In this document: positions 45,587 through 57,711 of the stretch, in pieces
How positions within the stretch are numbered: the first letter of the stretch is position 1
Layout: each line of letters opens with the position of its first letter
Source: Zygnema cylindricum
Lineage: Eukaryota; Streptophyta; Zygnematophyceae; Zygnematales; Zygnemataceae
Direction of reading: 5' to 3'
DNA: 62,000 bases
Assembly (NCBI GenBank): GCA_037447655.1
Contig: JBBHKE010003430.1
Location: 139,822-201,821 of the forward strand
Made by a program: the position numbers and the translations under genes
The notes under the pieces: model-generated
Seen by the model: only the letters and a program-made list of their open reading frames with translations
What the model was told of the DNA's origin: nothing
Database searches by the model: none

Positions 45587-48500
45587 GTGTGCAAAAAATT
45601 GTGTTTTTGGTAACTTATCTTTGTAGCACTAATATAGCTGTTGCTTCTCGATGTTGTGTATGCCATTCGTCATCAAGATTGTGAAGTAGTAAGGGGTTGT
45701 AGAAGCGTTTAGATCTCAGGATATCAGTCTTGCAATCAGTTTTGCGAGCTTTGGTCATGCTTTTAGTTTTAGGAAAATGTGTCCCTATTGTTGTGAAAAA
45801 TTATACCTTTTCATGTTTTCAATCCAGATGGTTTACCCATTGCGAGTTATGCAATAAAATATGCTCCTTGATGTCCCAATGTATCAATGCCAGTTGACAA
45901 GAGGCATGCGTTCCATCCATTTGTCTCAGTGTACTAAGCATGTGTAAGCTACAACCTTAACAAGTGCTAGAAGGGGTGTGCCTTGGTCCATTACATCAGG
46001 ATTTTCTAGTTGAGCTTAATCAGTTGAAAACATTTTAAGTAGTGTTACGTAACGGGAAATTTCTTATTGCGATTTTGTAATATTATCAAACGGCAATGTC
46101 GGCTGATGTATCATGTGGTGACAAATAAATTATTTTTGTCAATGTGATCTGTATATTTTATAATACTGTTTTACGAAGTACACTACATACCGGAAGTGTG
46201 ATGTACCATAATCTAATGCATGGCAGGATATGTACGGTCATACCGGAACCATTCCAAGGAGTCACTCTTGACTGCCTTCAGGTAAGATATGCGGAATATA
46301 TTTAAGTTTTTTCTTGCGCCTCTGCTAAACAGACGTGGCAATGAGAGTGAAGTACAAATCCCGCTTGGAGCAAATTTGATCACAAACTTGTCTCACTTCA
46401 TGTGAATATGACGCCATAAATAGTGTCTTCGTTTTACTTATCCTTTTTCTGTGTGTTTGTTGCTTTTGCCTTTCTTATCTTATTTGTTTGCTTCCCTCCC
46501 CATATAGCTTTTCAGGAATGGAATTGCTGCCCTATTCCATGCACCCAGATAGTTTACCATCGCGCTTTTTACTGAAGCTGCAGCATTTGAAACAATAGTG
46601 ATAATTTCAGAAATTTGACGCACTTATCTGTGATGCGACGCAATCTACACATGTGGAAAACGAACACAAATATACTACACGCAAATAAGGGCAAAGCAAC
46701 AGGAATGGGTATACAACAAAGACGCACAAAAGCAGCAAAAAGTACATAAGAAAATCTACAGTGATATTCATGAAAAGAATAGTTTAAGCATCAATTCCCC
46801 ATGATGAAGTGGTAGTCGTAGAAAACACATTTATCAATTGAAGGTTATTTGCAAATGCATGTGCAAGACCACACCAGATAAGATATTGCTTACATCTTCA
46901 AAAAAAAACATCTTACATCTTCCCCAATGGATAGTGACATTTGAATCATGCCTTTTGTTAGAGAATTTTTCGTTCGCACTTTCAGAACAATTACCGTGGT
47001 TCGACTTCTTGGGAAATATACTACTACAGCGCAAATCATGTAGATGTCACCCAGAAAAAGTTCAATGTCAAAAATACAAAAAGTCATTGAATTGCCCACA
47101 ATCCATCAGCCATGACTATCAGGGTAAAATCACGGCATCTTAGGACAAAAGCTTTAGATCTCTAACAGTCTTAACTAAAAGTCTTCATGGCAACAGAAAA
47201 GAATATGTATGTACAGCAACCAAAACAATATTCCCATCAACACACGTACAACCAAAAAGGCAAACAAAAATAACCCAAACATAGTTGAAAAATAAGCAAT
47301 TTGCCTATGACATTGACAGAGCCAAAGACCAAGATGGCAAAAGCATAGACAATTTATACTGCATAGCCAACAACAACAATTACATCTCTGAGAATGAGTG
47401 AATCAATTAGCAAACATATTCAGCAGTATCTCATAGCTTACATCCTACACGTTCTCAAAAGTGTCAAACGTTTAAGCAAAAAGCTAATCACCGTCACTTG
47501 CCTTCTACTTCATTCAGAAGCATTTTTTGTATACAGCTCACATAACAGAAAAAAATATTGACTCTTAAACCCTTCTGGCATCCCGAATATAAGGATCCTG
47601 AATGAAGCTCGCCTACAGAATTAGAAGTAACACTGCTATGATTTCCCCCTGTTAGCAGAGCAGCAAGTTTCCCTGACACTACCGTCAATTCTAAATGTCT
47701 GCCCACGTGATCCAGCACCTTTCGAGCCCAGCTGCTGACACAGTACAGCTCATATTAACTGACAGGTCGGTATCAGGGTTGTTCTGCTCCGCCTTGCTCC
47801 AACCCCAACCACTCCAAACGGATTCACAGAGACTAGTGTGCACATTACTGGTAGGACACGTCGCAAATCCAGTAGTTCCATCCCACCACTGCTCCATTTG
47901 ACACTGCTCCATTTGACAACTGTTGTTCCACATCTCCTACAACTTAAGATTCCAACTGCCCCTCCAGTCTCCGACAGCCATTGCTGTTTTGCAACACTAT
48001 ACTAAAGCTGTTTAACCAGTGAGGCGTGTGTCCAAAGCCAGGGAAGAACAAAAATGCAAAAAATGCAAAGCAAGTTTCACCCAATATGTGGCAAGAAGAC
48101 CAGACCAGAGGAAGAAACAGCATGAAGGAAAATCAAAGCAAAAGAAACAGCATGAAGGAGAATCACAGCAGAAGAAGAAACAGCGGGAAGTGAATGATTA
48201 CTATAACCCCGGATCTTGTTTTAACAACGGATTTCAATGACCATAACATGCTGCAGCAAATACTTACCCACAAACATACCAGTGTGAGCAGAGCAGCACC
48301 GATCGAGACCTATCCATCACCTGCAATCGGCTATATTGACGAGCAAGTAGAGACCATAACTACAGCAAAAACCCTTCACTATGCATTCTAGAACTTGAAC
48401 AACTATTACAGAGAATCAAAAATGTATCACAACAAAGGTGGCTCCTGAATTCAGCATTTCAACCAACAAACTGCTAGTTCCTTCAACAAACAACCACAAC

Positions 48501-48648
48501 ACATGTCAATTCATGCAAAACATCACATGCCAATCCAACAAATGAAGATGAAACAATGCCCCTGACCCTGTACACACGCCCCAGACACCATTTGTTGATG
48601 GATTTGAGACCACTTATGCGGCACAAACCCTACCCTATGACCCCCCTT
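45587..48648. other. Intergenic between LdpA and MOS11; probable 3' UTRs, retroelement scraps
   Basis: After the LdpA stop, AGATGGTTTACCCATTGCG with AATAAA follows at about 45828-45858. A second CAGATAGTTTACCATCGCG lies near 46545. Both resemble the 3' tail of the non-LTR elements at 30.6 and 60.8 kb. Open frames at 46838-47143 and 48019-48240 have no family signature. The right part is likely MOS11 3' UTR. Confidence 0.4.
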
Positions 48649-50191
48649 TCAACAAGGCATGGAGTCCACGTGTTTCACTGATGAAGACGGCAGTGGGGTA
48701 GCAAACTTCCCTTCTCGAAGTGCTTTCTTCTCATCCAGTTCACTTTGCAGCTTAAAAGGTAACCCAAACCTGCACACTAAGAATACAAAATTAACAACAT
48801 ATTTCTAGAAACTTGGACAATCGTTACCATTAAACCAGCTCTGTAAATCAGGACCTTCAGCAACCAAGCAAACGATATATCATAAAAATGAAAACAACTC
48901 TGACTATGTAACCTGCAATGACGGCTAAAGCTACAGACTTGACATGGTGCATAACCACACCACAACAAATTAAAAAAGCATCTGAAAGATAAGTAGTCAA
49001 CACAAATTCATAGGAACAGCCACAAACGAATATTGATTCCATACCTCTCTGCTCTGCGCCTCATTTTTTCTTGTTCTGCAGGGCTACAACTAGGTCGTTC
49101 AGTGCGAGCAGCCTTCTTACTTGTATCTGCGTCTGCACCATTCGAAATTCCAAAACGCTCTGCTCTAGCGGCTTTTTTACTTATGACTGCATCTGCATCA
49201 TTCGAAATTCCAAAACGCTCTGCCCTAGCAGCTTTTTTACTTATGTCTGCATCTGCATCAATTCCAAAAAGCTCTGCTCTAGAAGCCTTTTTTCCAGCTT
49301 CTGAAGTAGCAGCTCTGGAAGCTGTTTTAGCGTCATCTTGGTCAGCTTTTAAAGATGCGTCAGCAACTTCACTGTCACTTTTGGGTAGCTCAGGTGCGGC
49401 TTTTGCTGCAACCGTTTCCTTGTTAACCTGGTTACCCGTCAGCCCAAACCTGCAGCCCGCAAGACATACAGTGGTCAAACGCAAGTTTCAACAACAGCAC
49501 ACCAAAACTTTAAGCAGTTCGGATAAAACAAAAGAATCGCAGCCACAACTATTTTTTCCGTTATCAATAAAGACACAAAATATAATTCAACAAGGCCCCA
49601 AACAATTTGGCAAAAAAATGGAACGAAACCTTACTTCTCTGCTCTGGCCTTTTTCTTGTCTTCCTCTGACACGCAAACGGGAACTCCAAACCGTTCAGCC
49701 CGCTTTCGCTTTTTCTCAAGCTCGGATACTCCTTGGTCGTCCAACGGACTACTCTTTTCGGCAATTTCCTTTTCGCCTTTAACTAGTTCATCCCTATCCT
49801 CTCCAGCGGGAACGTCCACTACTTTGACATCTCCGACAGAAGTCTCTGACTCACTAGGTTTTCTGTCTCCATTAGCAGCAAGCATACCGCAAGCTTCTGG
49901 TACAGCGTTGCTGTCTGCTTTTGAAGTTGTAGGTGTCACACCATCAGCAACAGGAAGCTTTGATTCACAGTTTTCAACTTTTTTCGATGGTTCCACAGGT
50001 TCAGCAGAACCACTCGCTGCTATAACAGGCTTTGCATCTGAAGGTACATTTTCAGATGCGGCGGCTTTCTCCAAACGTGCTAAGAGTTCTCCTTTCAGAC
50101 CAGTACTATCAAGACCCCTTGCTGCTAACTCTTTCCTAAGATCAACAACTAACATTTTCTTCATATCCAGACTGGACAGTGGTGACGTCAT
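48649..50191 (-). CDS. MOS11: MOS11/SARNP (Tho1/CIP29-like) SAP-domain mRNA export factor
   Basis: Nuclear protein of the MOS11/SARNP/Tho1 family, which binds RNA and the TREX helicase and helps export mRNA. Exons on the minus strand are 50191-49635, 49449-49045 and 48769-48649, GT-AG with matching phases, giving 360 aa. The SAP domain is near residues 9-43 (LRKELAARGLDSTGLKGELL). An acidic, low-complexity linker follows. The C-terminal half repeats the family RNA-binding motif (RAERFG-like) six times: RAERFGVPV, RAEKFGLTG (across the first junction), RAELFGID, RAERFGIS twice, and RAERFGLPF (across the second junction). The exon boundaries cut inside the motif, so each intron joins R/K to FG. 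The start ATG directly precedes the SAP domain. Introns are short (185 and 275 nt). Confidence 0.93.
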
Positions 50192-50840
50192 AGCAACTGT
50201 TCAACCTGCAAAGCTTTACAAAACTTTCTACAATTGCAGACAAATCCGAAGAAAAAAAAAAAAAACTAGGCGCGACAAAGACACAAAAACCGTAAAAAAT
50301 CAACAACTGGGAAATACCAGACGCGTTACAGAGGACGGGGACGGTATTACTGCAGGATGACAGGACGGCAGTAAATAAGGGACGATGCAGAAGAGGGAAG
50401 AGAGGGTGAAGGAAGCAGAAAAAGAGAAGTGGGAAGGGGTGGCAAAGGGACTACTGAAAATGCTTCAAGTTCAAATATGACACAGCAAAATCGCCCATGG
50501 TTATTATAGTTAAACATTTCTGGGGCAGTCGAATAGCTTTTTCTCTTAACATTTTTTTCCGAGTTTCAATCGTGACGCACAATCGAAAGGCAAGACCGAT
50601 ACTGTACCTTTCGATTGCTTGCCTCGGGAAAAAATCCAACGATCCATGATAGCTAAACGCTTTTGACTGCCCGGAGAATGTTTAGCGCTACTAACGGAAT
50701 ATCTCTGCGATGAAATAAGAATGATTACGTACTCTAGCCGTAACTGCAATCGTACAGAAGGATGCGCATTTTGTGAGTCTAGGTTCGTTACAAGTTTCGC
50801 CCGACAGTACAGTACTAGTTCAGACTAGTACTGTACAGTA
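50192..50840 (-). promoter_or_regulatory. MOS11 5' flank
   Basis: Upstream region of MOS11 up to the adjacent MITE pair. It holds an A-rich run and a short AT/GC mixed region. No core promoter element can be assigned from the sequence alone. Confidence 0.3.
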
Positions 50841-51058
50841 CACCGCCAATCGTTATTAGCGTTGTGTACGCTAATTCCGTCCCGCTTTTTTTTATTCTTA
50901 TTCTCAAATAGAATTATCCACACTATTTAAAAAGAAGCCCTAATTCCTAATTAGAATAGACGATTTCTTCGAAAATTTTCAAATTCCCAATTAGCGTAAA
51001 CCACGCTAATTACTCGTATACGCTAAAAAAACTTACACGCTAATTACAATTGGCGGTG
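50841..51058. mobile_element. TA-type MITE, subfamily B (218 bp)
   Basis: Ends CACCGCCAATCGTTATTAGC / GCTAATTACAATTGGCGGTG, flanked by TA in the context CAGTA...TACTG. It is the same length as, and nearly identical to, 30836-31053. Confidence 0.92.
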
Positions 51059-51065
51059 TACTGTA

Positions 51066-51284
51066 CACCGTGAATCGTTATTCGCGTAAAGGTTTCTTTA
51101 GCGTGTAGGAACAATTACCGTTATTTACGCTAATTGAGAATTTGGAAATTTTCAACGAAATCGTTTATTCTAATTAGGAAAAAGAGTTTTTTTTTAAATA
51201 GTGTGGATAATTCTATTTGAGAATTTGCAAAAAAAATAAAGGTACCTTAAATAGCGTCCATTACGCGAATAACGATTCACGGTG
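51066..51284. mobile_element. TA-type MITE, subfamily B, inverted neighbour (219 bp)
   Basis: Ends CACCGTGAATCGTTATTCGC / GCGAATAACGATTCACGGTG are perfect complements, flanked by TA. It shares the 7-bp TACTGTA spacer with the preceding MITE and lies in opposite internal orientation. Confidence 0.92.
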
Positions 51285-51389
51285 TAGTGCCACGACAGCG
51301 CTGTTCGTTTCGGACGATGGATGCGTATGTCATACGGTACAGTATACTCAGGGGCCATCACCGTCCGAGCATTCTTTTTCTTTAACATA

Positions 51390-52060
51390 CTTCCAGAAGC
51401 CGGCGGCCTTCCAAAAGTTTCGGCCATGGCTTCCTCTTAGGGTTTTTCGTCCTTCCCTTCCAGTATTCAACGCCAAAATTGGCGTGTGGATACTCTACGG
51501 AACGTATTTTCCAAGACCGTTCTATTCATAGGAAAATCAGCTCCAACCGTTATTTCGTCTTTCACTAATTGGAGTTGTCAATTTCGGTCGCTTTCCTTTC
51601 TCCCTTCTGTGGCCATCTCTTGCAATCTTTGCCGCCTTAATTGGCGTGCCATTAGCCAACGATCAAAGATTTCGTTCTTACTGCTTTTTTTTTTCCGTCA
51701 ATCTAAGTTCATATTGAGGGGAATTTCTTTTTGGCCGCCGACCTTCCAGTGGCTCCGGCCATCATATCCTCCTACAGTTTTTCGACCTTCTCTTTGTGTA
51801 TCTAGCGCCAAATCTGGCGTGCACGTCCTCTACAAAAATTATTTTTCAGAAAATTTATCTTCGTGGATAAGCCAGCTACATTTGTTCTTTAGTTTTTTAA
51901 TAATCGGCTCTGCCACTTTCGACCGATTCCCTAAAAATTGCAAAAAACATTGCCAGCGGCCCTTTTACAACCTTCGTCCATGGCTTTCTGCTAGGGTTTC
52001 TTGATCTCCTCTTCTTCTATACGGCGCCAAATTTGGCGTGCTATTACTCTCCATAAGTTA
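51390..52060 (+). repeat. Degenerate monomers upstream of non-LTR element
   Basis: Three imperfect units begin near 51392, 51733 and 51953. Each has a GCCGGCGGCCTTCC-like start, a GTTTTTCG.CCTTC block, then GCGCCAAAATTGGCGTG or a similar palindrome, and ACTCTC/CTCTAC. A partial extra palindrome lies near 51640. The arrangement recalls promoter monomers at the 5' end of some non-LTR elements. Confidence 0.6.
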
Positions 52061-52290
52061 CTCCAAAGATATCAGCCGCAACTTTTTCCGATTATTTTTC
52101 TACTGTTACCCAAGAGGCCTTCCTTTTTTTTCACTTTTTTTTCACCTCCTCGGATTCACTAAGGGGACCACACCTACTCCAAAGATATCAGCCGCAACTT
52201 TTTCCGATTATTTTTCTACTGTTGCCCAAGAGGCCTTCCTTTTTTTTCACTTTTTTTTCACCTCCTCGGATTCACTAAGGGGACCACACC
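52061..52290 (+). repeat. 116-bp tandem duplication
   Basis: 52061-52174 and 52177-52290 are nearly identical (CTCCAAAGATATCAGCCGC to AGGGGACCACACC), with a single visible A/G change in the middle. Confidence 0.95.
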
Positions 52291-52299
52291 GAGCACATT

Positions 52300-55200
52300 C
52301 TGCATTGCCACCAAGCGTGCAACAACACAAGCGACCGCCATCCACTGGCTCCCACTCTTATGGCCCCTCACAAGCGGCGGGCGTCACGCTCCCCGTCGCC
52401 GTCTTCTTCGGATCATGCGTGACCACGGTTGATTACCGCAGATGAGACCGTTAACCCTCTGCTGCCTACTTCCCAATGCAGCACTCTTCCCCTCCCCACT
52501 ACTTCCCAAGACACCACTCTCCCCCTCCCCACTACCTCCCAAAGTACTAGTCTCCCCCTCCCCACTGTATGATTACCCCCACACGCGGTTCCCTCCACAA
52601 TTCCTAACCCTTGCACACACCCATGTGGGGTTATACGTCCCCTTGAGGGCACGCCACCAATACCTTCTACAAACCCTATCCCATCCTTAACTTTAAGCAA
52701 AGAGCCTCCCCCTCTCATTGGTGCCCCTTACCGTCTACCCCATTTCCAGGAGCATTCTCAACCCATAAATTCCACCCCTCTTTCACAACCACCCTCTTTA
52801 CCTCCGCCGTCAAGTATTGGTCCACCTAGGGGGCTGTGTCCTCAGTGTGGAAGGTTATATGTGGCGGGTGGCGGTTTGTCGAGGCATTTGAAGTCATGTC
52901 CTCTTACTCCTAAGGGTACCCCCCCCTGGATAAGTGCCACCCTTCTCCACCAATTGTTCGCCAACAACCATCTCCTTCTGATTGGCAATATGTTCGTCAC
53001 CTCGACGTTCTTGGGTGTTACCATTTGGGCTATCCACGCCCTCAGTTGTACACTCTTATCTCGAGCAATCTTCGTGATTCTTCCCAAGCGGCTCTTCGAT
53101 TTCCTTTAGCCATATTGGCTGAGGACATCGTCAACGACGCGGCATGGCACTTACTCCTTTTGTTTCCTCTTTGGGTTATGGTTTTGCCTTCAAGGGGGGG
53201 TGCGAGCGGGGCTCGTGAGACAAAAGCTCGTTGCGAGAGACTTTTGAGGGGGGATTGGGAGTCATTGAAACAGGAGCACACAGATCGTGCCATAGGTCTT
53301 TTCGTGTCCCTTCCCAAGCGTCATGCCCCAATACCAGGCTCCACGGCGAGACTACAGCGGGTTGTCCATCTTGGTCATTCTAGAGAGTTTTCTTGAGTTG
53401 CTCGTGCTCTTTGACCTTTCCCCCCGGCTCCGTCTTCAGATTGTTGAAGCTTTATGTTTGTCCATCATCCTGCCCGTGACGAGCTCCTTCCTTTCGTTGA
53501 GGTGCATGGTCCAATGGAGTCTTTCGACTTTGAGCGAGAAACTTTTACAAACGCTTTGATTCGGTCTCCTCATTTTTCAGTCGAAGACCCATGTGGCATG
53601 GTTTACGAGATCTTGCGAGATGTATTTCATCCTTAAACCCCCTCTCAAGGTTTTGACCTTCTTTTTGAAGTGGCTTCTGGAGTGGCTCGGGGGCACGTCC
53701 CTCATCATGTTATACCTCTTCTCTTTGCGGCACGCCTTGTAGCTGTTTTAAAACTTGCAGGCGGAATTCGCCCTTTTGCTATTAGAGAAGATTTGTACCG
53801 TTTGGTGGCCTCGTGCGATGTGTATTCAACTTCAAGGGGCCTTCCATGACCATTTTACACCGCACCAGTTTGGAGTTGCTACCAATGGGGGTTCTGAGGC
53901 GGTTGTTTATGGCCTTCGTGCTCTTCTAGATCTCCATCCAGATTGGGTGGTCTTTCAGGTGGATGTTGCCAACGCATTTAACACAGTAAACCGTAATGCT
54001 ATCTTTCGGTAATTACGGCATGCTCCATCGCCGATTAACCAAATTTTCCCTTTTGTTCGTGCCTTTTATTCTCGTCCAAGCCCCCTCATCTTTCCTCTAG
54101 GTGGTCCGTTTGGTGATGTAGCCACCTTAAAATTTGCGACTGGCACTCGTCAGGGTGATCTTTTGGGGGCACCCTTTTTTGCGTTGGCTCACCTTCTAAC
54201 ATTGCGTGACACTGCTGCTGCTTTTCCTGGTTGTTTATTTCCTTCGATTGCGGATGATACGCACATTGCCAGGCCCCGAGACCAAGTTTTATCTGCCTTC
54301 ACCCATTTTACATAACAACTTTCTAAGTTCGGGTTATCAGTTAAGCCATCTAAATGTGTGGCGTGGTGCCCCCAAAGCTTACCTTCGGACTACCCCGTCC
54401 CTATGGGTTTTCGAATTGCGTCTTCGACGGAAGGAATCAAGGCTTTAGGATCCCTTATTGGAACCCCATCCTTTGTTAACCAAGTTGTTAGTGATGCTTT
54501 GTTGGAGGACCTCTCGCACTATGATGATCTTCCTAAGCTCTCCAATTCCCAAGTGGCTTTCCCAATCCTCACCCGTTGTTTTGCTTAGCGTCCATTATAT
54601 CTCTCCAGGACATTCCCACCAACTGCTTCGTTTTTGTCTTCTCTGAAAGACTTTGACAATAAACTTTTTAACGTGCTCCACCACCTTGTTGGGCATGGGA
54701 TTTCTGATCGGTAGGAGGGCTCATTTGCCCGCCAACAAGCAAGTCTCCCAATTTCGAATGGCGACTTAGGTTTGATTCCTGTGGCTAGCGTTGCTCCGGC
54801 GGCCTATTTGGGTAGTGGGTCTTTGGTGGCACCTTCCATCACCTCTCGCTTTATCGTCGATGACGTTCCAATTTTGGCCCAAGTGGTCCCAAAGGTGGAG
54901 GACAACCTTTTTCCTTTTCATGAGGCTCTTCTCTCTACGCATGCACTCCTCCCGCCCGATGCCCAATACCATGTTCCACCTTTTCAAACTCTTATTTCCG
55001 ACAATAACTTTCATCTCCAACAACGCATAATTAAGCAATTGGCAACCGCTGTTTTCCATAACCTTTTAAACGCGCTACCTTTTGCTCACTCGCGTGCTTG
55101 ACTGCGTTCGTGTTCTGGGCCAGGGGATGGTGCGTGTTTGCAAGCCACGCCGATTTTTTCGAAACTTCGTTTCATGTCGGATCAGTTCACATCTGCACTA

Positions 55201-55770
55201 CATCTACGTTTGGATTTGCCTCACCCTGCGCTTCTTAATCGACCCCATTGTGTTTGTAATCAACCTATTGACTCGGACGGGATTCATCTACTACGTTGCT
55301 CTAGGGGTGGTGAACGTACTGTTGCGCATGATTTTGTTCGCGACTCAATTGTTACAATTGCCACCGATGCAGGTTATAGCGTGAGGCGCGAAGTTTCTCA
55401 TGTACTACCTCTTCCCTCCCAGTCTAACGCCCTTTGAAGTCCTCGGGTTGACTTTGTTTTCCTCCACGGGGCTGGGAGGACTTTGGGTGATGTTGTACTC
55501 CCGGATCCGACTGGGACCCACGTTTCTTCTGGCGCGGCGGTACATACAGGCGTGGCGGCTCGGGATGCAACAACTTCTAAGGAAAAGGTTTACGCTCACC
55601 GAGACCCGGCGGACCAATTTGTGCCATTTGCCACAAAAAAAATTGGTACTTTGGACAAGTCTTTTGATGATTTCCTTCGTACTTGTGCAAAGAAAACATT
55701 TGAAACCCGAGGTTCTAGGAGCCCTTTCCCAAGCCTTCTCGTTGCGTTTTACCATCAATGAGTATTAGTA
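52300..55770 (+). pseudogene. Non-LTR retrotransposon polyprotein, multiply frameshifted
   Basis: Decayed coding region of a non-LTR retrotransposon. The N-terminal part has a C2HC zinc finger at about 52834-52900 (CPQCGRLY, then LSRHLKSC). Next comes a region with RETKARCERLLRGDWESL at about 53215-53270. The reverse transcriptase core follows: FGVATNGGSEAVVYGL and VDVANAFNTVNRNAIF (about 53870-54010), TGTRQGDLLGAPFFALAH (about 54140-54190) and SIADDTHIA (about 54245-54270; the ADD catalytic pair). The C-terminal part has a CCHC-like motif (HCVCNQPIDSDGIHLLRC), VRDSIVTIATDAGYSVRRE and GDVVLPDPT, which resembles a restriction-like endonuclease. At least five frameshifts or stops break it. The order RT then C-terminal endonuclease fits R2-like elements better than L1 types (inference). 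Confidence 0.82.
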
Positions 55771-56090
55771 GCTCTTCAACGAGCGCAAGCCACGGCCCTC
55801 CTACGACGGAGCACAGTGGCGGATGAAAGGCGTGGCCTCCCATATCTTCCACCAAGGGATCCAATCCATATCCACGATCTTTGGGGGTGTGGAGTTTAGT
55901 TTGTTATGGTTGTGTAGTAAATTTTTATAGTGTCATCTTTAGTACATTTGTTTGGTTTTTGCTGTTATTCTTGATAGATTTGGTGTCCTTACATGTTTTC
56001 TTTCCCTAGGCTTTTTTTTGGCAACATTAAACGTTTTTTCCTCTTTTTTTTTTAAACCCTTTGTACTTTGATTGTTTTTTCCATCGCAAT
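55771..56090 (+). mobile_element. 3' UTR of the non-LTR retrotransposon
   Basis: Continues the element past its stop: CAAGCCACGGCCCTCC, GGATCCAATCCATATCC, then TTTGTTATGGTTGTG, and a TTTGTACTTTGATTG end near 56075. The 20.98-21.5 kb remnant matches this part. Confidence 0.6.
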
Positions 56091-56889
56091 TTTTAAAATA
56101 AAGAAAAGTCGAGTAGCTTTTTAAAATCTTTTAGCGATGAAACTAAAGCCGTCAGCGAAAAAATCTTTTTGTTGTAGGAAGAATGAAAGTCGCCAAATTC
56201 ACATTTCGCCCCAACGCATTTACTTGAAAACTTGTCGTTTAAGTCTACTTGGACATCGTACATAATCGTACAATGAAGGGAACGATGAAGAGCGACGTGC
56301 CACCTCATCATTTTACTGAACTTTTAAACCAGATCAAGTAGCCGGTTCAAAATTAAGTATCAACTACAGTATAGTACTGTAGCTAACAGCTTTGACGAAC
56401 AGGAACATACACATTATGTCGCACGTATATGTATGTACCCTTCGCAGGTGAAGAAATATTAAAAGGGAATTGAACATGACAGTGATTGTTTTGGTTGCGC
56501 ACAGTCACTTACGCCATTTTGTCAAAAATTGTACGTTTGAAGTACACATTGGTACAAGTAAAGCGCGTTGAGTACAAATTTGACGGTCAATCAGTTCGAC
56601 AACTTTGACTTTCAAAATATTGTGTCAACCGCTTAAAAATTTGCCACGGTTGCGAACGTTGACCGTTATAATAAAATTAGCAATTCACACGGTTGGCGAA
56701 CGTTTTACTGTAACAAAACTGCGGCAACCACATGTAAATAAAAGTGTTGCAGACAGTCATTTTTTGTCGTTACGTGAGCCCCACGGTGAGAGCACTTTTA
56801 GCCGCAACATTTCCTCGAAATCGACCAACGTGCGATTCGTACAAATGAATACCGCTCACACCAAACCGAACCGACCCAATCGTACAATA

Positions 56890-57390
56890 CACCGCAAATC
56901 GTAATAAGAAAAAATTACTCTAATTCGGTCGCTCGAAATTTCGACTCCATCACATGAAATATAGTAAATGATTATATTTTTTTCATTATTCTATTTAAGG
57001 TAAAGTTTAATTAGCGTTTTTAATTCCAATATAGTTTCGTTTTAAATAGTGTGGAGTACGGACGACCTCCGACCGTGCAAAATTATACTTTATTAAGTAA
57101 AAACGTACAAGGAATGATTTAATACAGGTCGTTATCATGTAATAGCGTTTTAACAAACCGCGTAGTGCAAACGTCATAGTGACTATAAAATGTACGTTTT
57201 GCCAAATTATTTACAAATACCTTATTTAAAGTAAAGGATATTAGCGTGCCAAATTAGAGTACTTAAATAAATTAGAGTAAACTTCATAGTTGAAACAGCT
57301 CTATCACACAAATTAGTGTTCATTACTCTATTTTTTTTTTTTAGTTTTTGTACTCTAATTTTTTCATTACTCTAATTACGATTTGCGGTG
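56890..57390. mobile_element. TA-type MITE, subfamily C (501 bp)
   Basis: Ends CACCGCAAATCGTAATAAG / CTAATTACGATTTGCGGTG, flanked by TA. Same length and collinear with 60879-61379 (CTCTAATTCGGTCGCTCG, GAGTACGGACGAC, ATGATTTAATACAGG). Confidence 0.92.
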
Positions 57391-57711
57391 TACTGTACCG
57401 AACGAAACAAAACATAAATGACGCAAACCGAACAAAAGATTTGTCGGCGCGATTTCGGCCGATGCCGATTCGACCAATATCATAACATTTCGCTGTCAAT
57501 GTAAGAATGATGATTCGTATATAGTGTTGCTCAATTTCGTCTCGCGTGACGACGCGCATTTTATTCATTCAATTGCTATTGATATTTTTACGCCGGTTCG
57601 TTTTATTATAGTGTACAATGTTTATTTCATTTCGTGCCCTTTAATATTTCCGTACAGCACTCTACTTCAATACCTCTTGAGCTATTAGTAATTAGTAATT
57701 GACACTACTTA

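Noticed and set aside
46226-46279. Exon-like block (CAG acceptor-like start, GTAAGA donor) after the LdpA gene
   Set aside because: The LdpA coding sequence already ends at a conserved C-terminus with a stop at 45586. The block has no match to the family.
46838-48391. Short open frames between LdpA and MOS11 (including a Lys/Gln-rich one at 48019)
   Set aside because: No family signature and no splice context; likely UTR or intergenic.
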